Made by a program: the position numbers and the translations under genes
Notes under the pieces: generated by a model
Seen by the model: the letters and a program-made list of their open reading frames with translations, nothing else
The model's database searches: none
Told to the model about the DNA's origin: nothing
Assembly: GCF_013009555.1 (NCBI RefSeq)
Contig: NZ_CP046176.1
Location: 2,449,501-2,513,500, forward strand
Direction: 5' to 3'
Origin: Phocaeicola dorei
GTDB taxonomy: Bacteria; Bacteroidota; Bacteroidia; Bacteroidales; Bacteroidaceae
DNA length: 64,000 bases
Shown here: piece by piece, positions 62,220-64,000 of the stretch
Numbering within the stretch: position 1 is the stretch's first letter
How the letters are laid out: every line of letters begins with the position of its first letter

Positions 62220-62542
62220 AATAAATATTCATAAATCTTCTTCTGTTACCTTTGGACGGATATAGCGTGTCTTTTAATATAGGATCATTTATTGGGAATT
62301 TATCTCCGAATTCTGGCGATAAAAAATATTCATTAATTGCAGGGGAGAAGAACTTTATCTTTTCTTGAGAATTATACTTTTTTATTGAATTGAATATGCT
62401 GTGTAAGTGTTTGTATACTAGTCGTTTATATTTGTTTGAGATAAAAATGAAGATAATGTCATAATTGGTGGCAATTATCTATACACCCTATTGATATTTT
62501 TTGTTTCTTTGTAATCTATTTATATACTAACACACCAAAGGA
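62220..62542. other. Intergenic region without recognisable features
   Basis: 323 nt, AT-rich, between the divergent LysO promoter and the DUF4373-type gene. I see no coding frame, hairpin or repeat of note. Confidence 0.5.
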
Positions 62543-63394
62543 ATGGATTACACCGAACAGTTTATCCGGCTGAATTGCAGCTTGATGTCAGATTACAAAA
62601 TGATGAAGCTGAATGCCGAAATGAAATGCATGGGAATAGGATTATATATTCAAATGATATTGTTCCTGCGAAGGCAACAGGAATACAAACACGATTTTAA
62701 CGAGTTGGATTTGTTGGCTGAACAATGGGGGGCTACAGTGGAAAATTTGCAGCATCTCATTAAAGACTTTAACTTGTTCGTCATAACGGAGGACGGATAT
62801 TTCCGATGCCTGTATCTAGATGAGGTGATGGGTTATCAGAATAAGCTTTCGGAGCAACGTGCAGCCGCCGGTAGCAAAGGCGGAAGAAGCAGCAAGAAAA
62901 AGACTGCGCAAATAGCTGAAAAAGTAATCACTTCTACTGTGCTGGTGGCAGCAGATAAAGAAGCGGATGACGAAGCAAACAATAAGGAAAACGGTGCAAA
63001 ATGCATGAAAAATACGATTGAAAAAAGTGATGATGAAAATATAGCCGAAAATACGATTCAATATATTGATAATGAATGTGTTAATGAGTGTTCACAAGCA
63101 AGCGTTAAGCAAAACTTTATAAGAGAAGAAAAGAATAGAGAAGAGAAGAAAAAGAAAGATGATGTAAACATCATACAAAGAAACATCGACGTCGACGGAA
63201 AAATTGCTGTTGTTGCTGAACTTTTCAGAAACATAGAATTTACACCTCGGTGGAAACGCTATATCAATGAGGCTTTCCCCGTCCGGACTCAGGCGGCTAC
63301 AGCGCGTATGATGTCGGTTCTGGAAGAAAGGGGAATTGGACCACCCAAGAAAAACTACGCGTCACATGGATTGCTGAGAGTTATTGACCACTAA
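62543..63394 (+). CDS. DUF4373 / Lin1244-like DNA-binding protein
   Basis: A 283-residue protein. The first 100 residues (FIRLNCSLMSDYKMMKLNAE, GLYIQMILFLRRQQ and so on) match the DUF4373/Lin1244 domain found in phage-like replication proteins and many Bacteroides chromosomal genes. A basic GSKGGRSSKKK linker follows, then a low-complexity charged stretch (KNREEKKKKDDV) and a C-terminal helical part. It stands alone in the genome here, next to tandem palindromes downstream. The exact role is unknown. Confidence 0.75.
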   Translation: MDYTEQFIRLNCSLMSDYKMMKLNAEMKCMGIGLYIQMILFLRRQQEYKHDFNELDLLAEQWGATVENLQHLIKDFNLFVITEDGYFRCLYLDEVMGYQNKLSEQRAAAGSKGGRSSKKKTAQIAEKVITSTVLVAADKEADDEANNKENGAKCMKNTIEKSDDENIAENTIQYIDNECVNECSQASVKQNFIREEKNREEKKKKDDVNIIQRNIDVDGKIAVVAELFRNIEFTPRWKRYINEAFPVRTQAATARMMSVLEERGIGPPKKNYASHGLLRVIDH

Positions 63395-63427
63395 GTATCC
63401 GCCGTTAACTACGGAGAACAGATATAG

Positions 63428-63468
63428 ATCTTACACGTGCAAGATGCTATATCTTACAGCTGTAAGAT
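63428..63468. repeat. Tandem palindromes
   Basis: ATCTTACACGTGCAAGAT (63428-63445, one mismatch) and ATCTTACAGCTGTAAGAT (63451-63468, perfect) have centres 23 bp apart. They lie between the stops of convergent genes. They may be tandem hairpins in RNA or a paired protein-binding site. Confidence 0.6.
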
Positions 63469-63555
63469 TATATATCTTTCGCCTTCATCGTCTGGATGTT
63501 GCAGATGGATTCAGCCGGGCTGTCGGTGGCGGAATATAACCGCCTGCCCTTGTTT

Positions 63556-64000
63556 TCACGAGTATCGTTTGGGATATCTCAAAAAAATGCTCAGCAGAGC
63601 AAATACTCCGATAGCTACCGGATAATACAAGTATTCGATGATGCTCAGAGGAGAAAGGGAAGCCAGCTTGGCGGCAATCAGCATTTGCGCTCCGTAAGGG
63701 ATGATACCCTGGATGACACACGAGAAAGTATCCAGGATACTTGCACTCTTGCGTTTGTCCACCCTGTAACGGGTAGCGATGTCGTTGGCCAATGGTCCCA
63801 CTGTGATGATGGCTATCGTATTGTTGGCTGTACAGAAATTGGCGATGCTCACCAAAGCTGCGATGCAAAGTTCGGCTCCGCGTTTGCTGTTGACATGTTT
63901 GGTCAGTTTTTGGATAATATAGTCCACTCCGCCGTTAAAGCGGATCAGTTCCAGCATGCCGCCTGCCATCAGGGTGATGATGATGAGTTCGCCCATTCCG
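63556..64000 (-). CDS. NhaC-type Na+/H+ antiporter, 3' part
   Basis: The frame is open to the window edge, so the 5' end lies outside. The visible C-terminal 148 residues have several hydrophobic helices and the conserved SIANFCTANNTIAIITVGPL and YRVDKRKSASILDTFSCVIQ blocks of the NhaC family. It exchanges Na+ for H+ at the inner membrane. The C-terminus ends LLSIFLRYPKRYS. Confidence 0.85.
   Translation of the reverse strand, partial: GMGELIIITLMAGGMLELIRFNGGVDYIIQKLTKHVNSKRGAELCIAALVSIANFCTANNTIAIITVGPLANDIATRYRVDKRKSASILDTFSCVIQGIIPYGAQMLIAAKLASLSPLSIIEYLYYPVAIGVFALLSIFLRYPKRYS

Noticed and set aside
1..64000. CRISPR array
   Set aside because: No set of regularly spaced short direct repeats and no cas genes were seen.

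Overview
The window is bacterial and fits the Bacteroidaceae; a Bacteroides/Phocaeicola gut species (vulgatus/dorei-like) is my inference from gene content. Supporting signs are many promoters with the Bacteroides -7 box TAnnTTTG, few strong Shine-Dalgarno sequences, Mfa/Fim-type lipoprotein fimbriae, a bamD-rpoZ-DUF4293 operon and a PorT-like barrel. No species marker such as 16S rRNA is present.

Region 1 (1-14.6 kb) is a block of minus-strand accessory genes, GC-richer by eye than the rest. It has DUF1848, DUF3871-, DUF4120-, DUF4313- and DUF4121-like proteins, a J-domain protein, a 1000-residue methyltransferase-helicase and several unrecognised small acidic proteins. This is the usual cargo of Bacteroides conjugative elements, but no mobilisation, transfer or integrase gene and no end lies in the window. 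Three copies of a strongly folded intergenic element (2611-2733, 9372-9492, 14458-14581) each sit 63-80 nt upstream of a minus-strand gene and carry a plus-strand TACCTTTG box. Next comes an AT-rich, free-standing gene for a predicted proteasome-like Ntn hydrolase (14769-15578), flanked by a duplicated promoter region.

Region 2 (15.9-23.6 kb) is chromosomal: an HD-domain protein, a GNAT-LipB fusion, an acyl-CoA ligase, a type II NADH dehydrogenase, small exported proteins and tRNA-Ala(GGC).

Region 3 (23627-40023) is an integrated island of about 16.4 kb. It is bounded by a 44-bp direct repeat made of the 3' part of tRNA-Ala: intact tRNA on the left, tRNA fragment on the right. It holds a tRNA-proximal tyrosine integrase, a small gene with a folded RNA leader, two tandem candidate small RNAs, and a decayed phage module: a frameshifted BRO antirepressor, a holin-like protein, a GH108 endolysin with an internal stop and a frameshifted lipoprotein. 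It also has a second tyrosine recombinase divergent from a five-gene Mfa/Fim fimbrial operon (DUF3575, fimbrillin, anchor, accessory subunit, 1050-residue tip-like protein) and several small AT-rich genes.

Region 4 (40.1-64 kb) is ordinary chromosome: DUF4286-ruvC-pullulanase-uxuA, a patatin/beta-barrel protein, an exonuclease, YigZ, a porin, uvrB, bamD-rpoZ-DUF4293, a LysM/receptor protein coupled to a PorT-like barrel, uvrA-ybaK, a POT transporter, a split LysO-type exporter with a long leader, a DUF4373-type protein followed by tandem palindromes, and the 3' part of an NhaC-type antiporter leaving the window.
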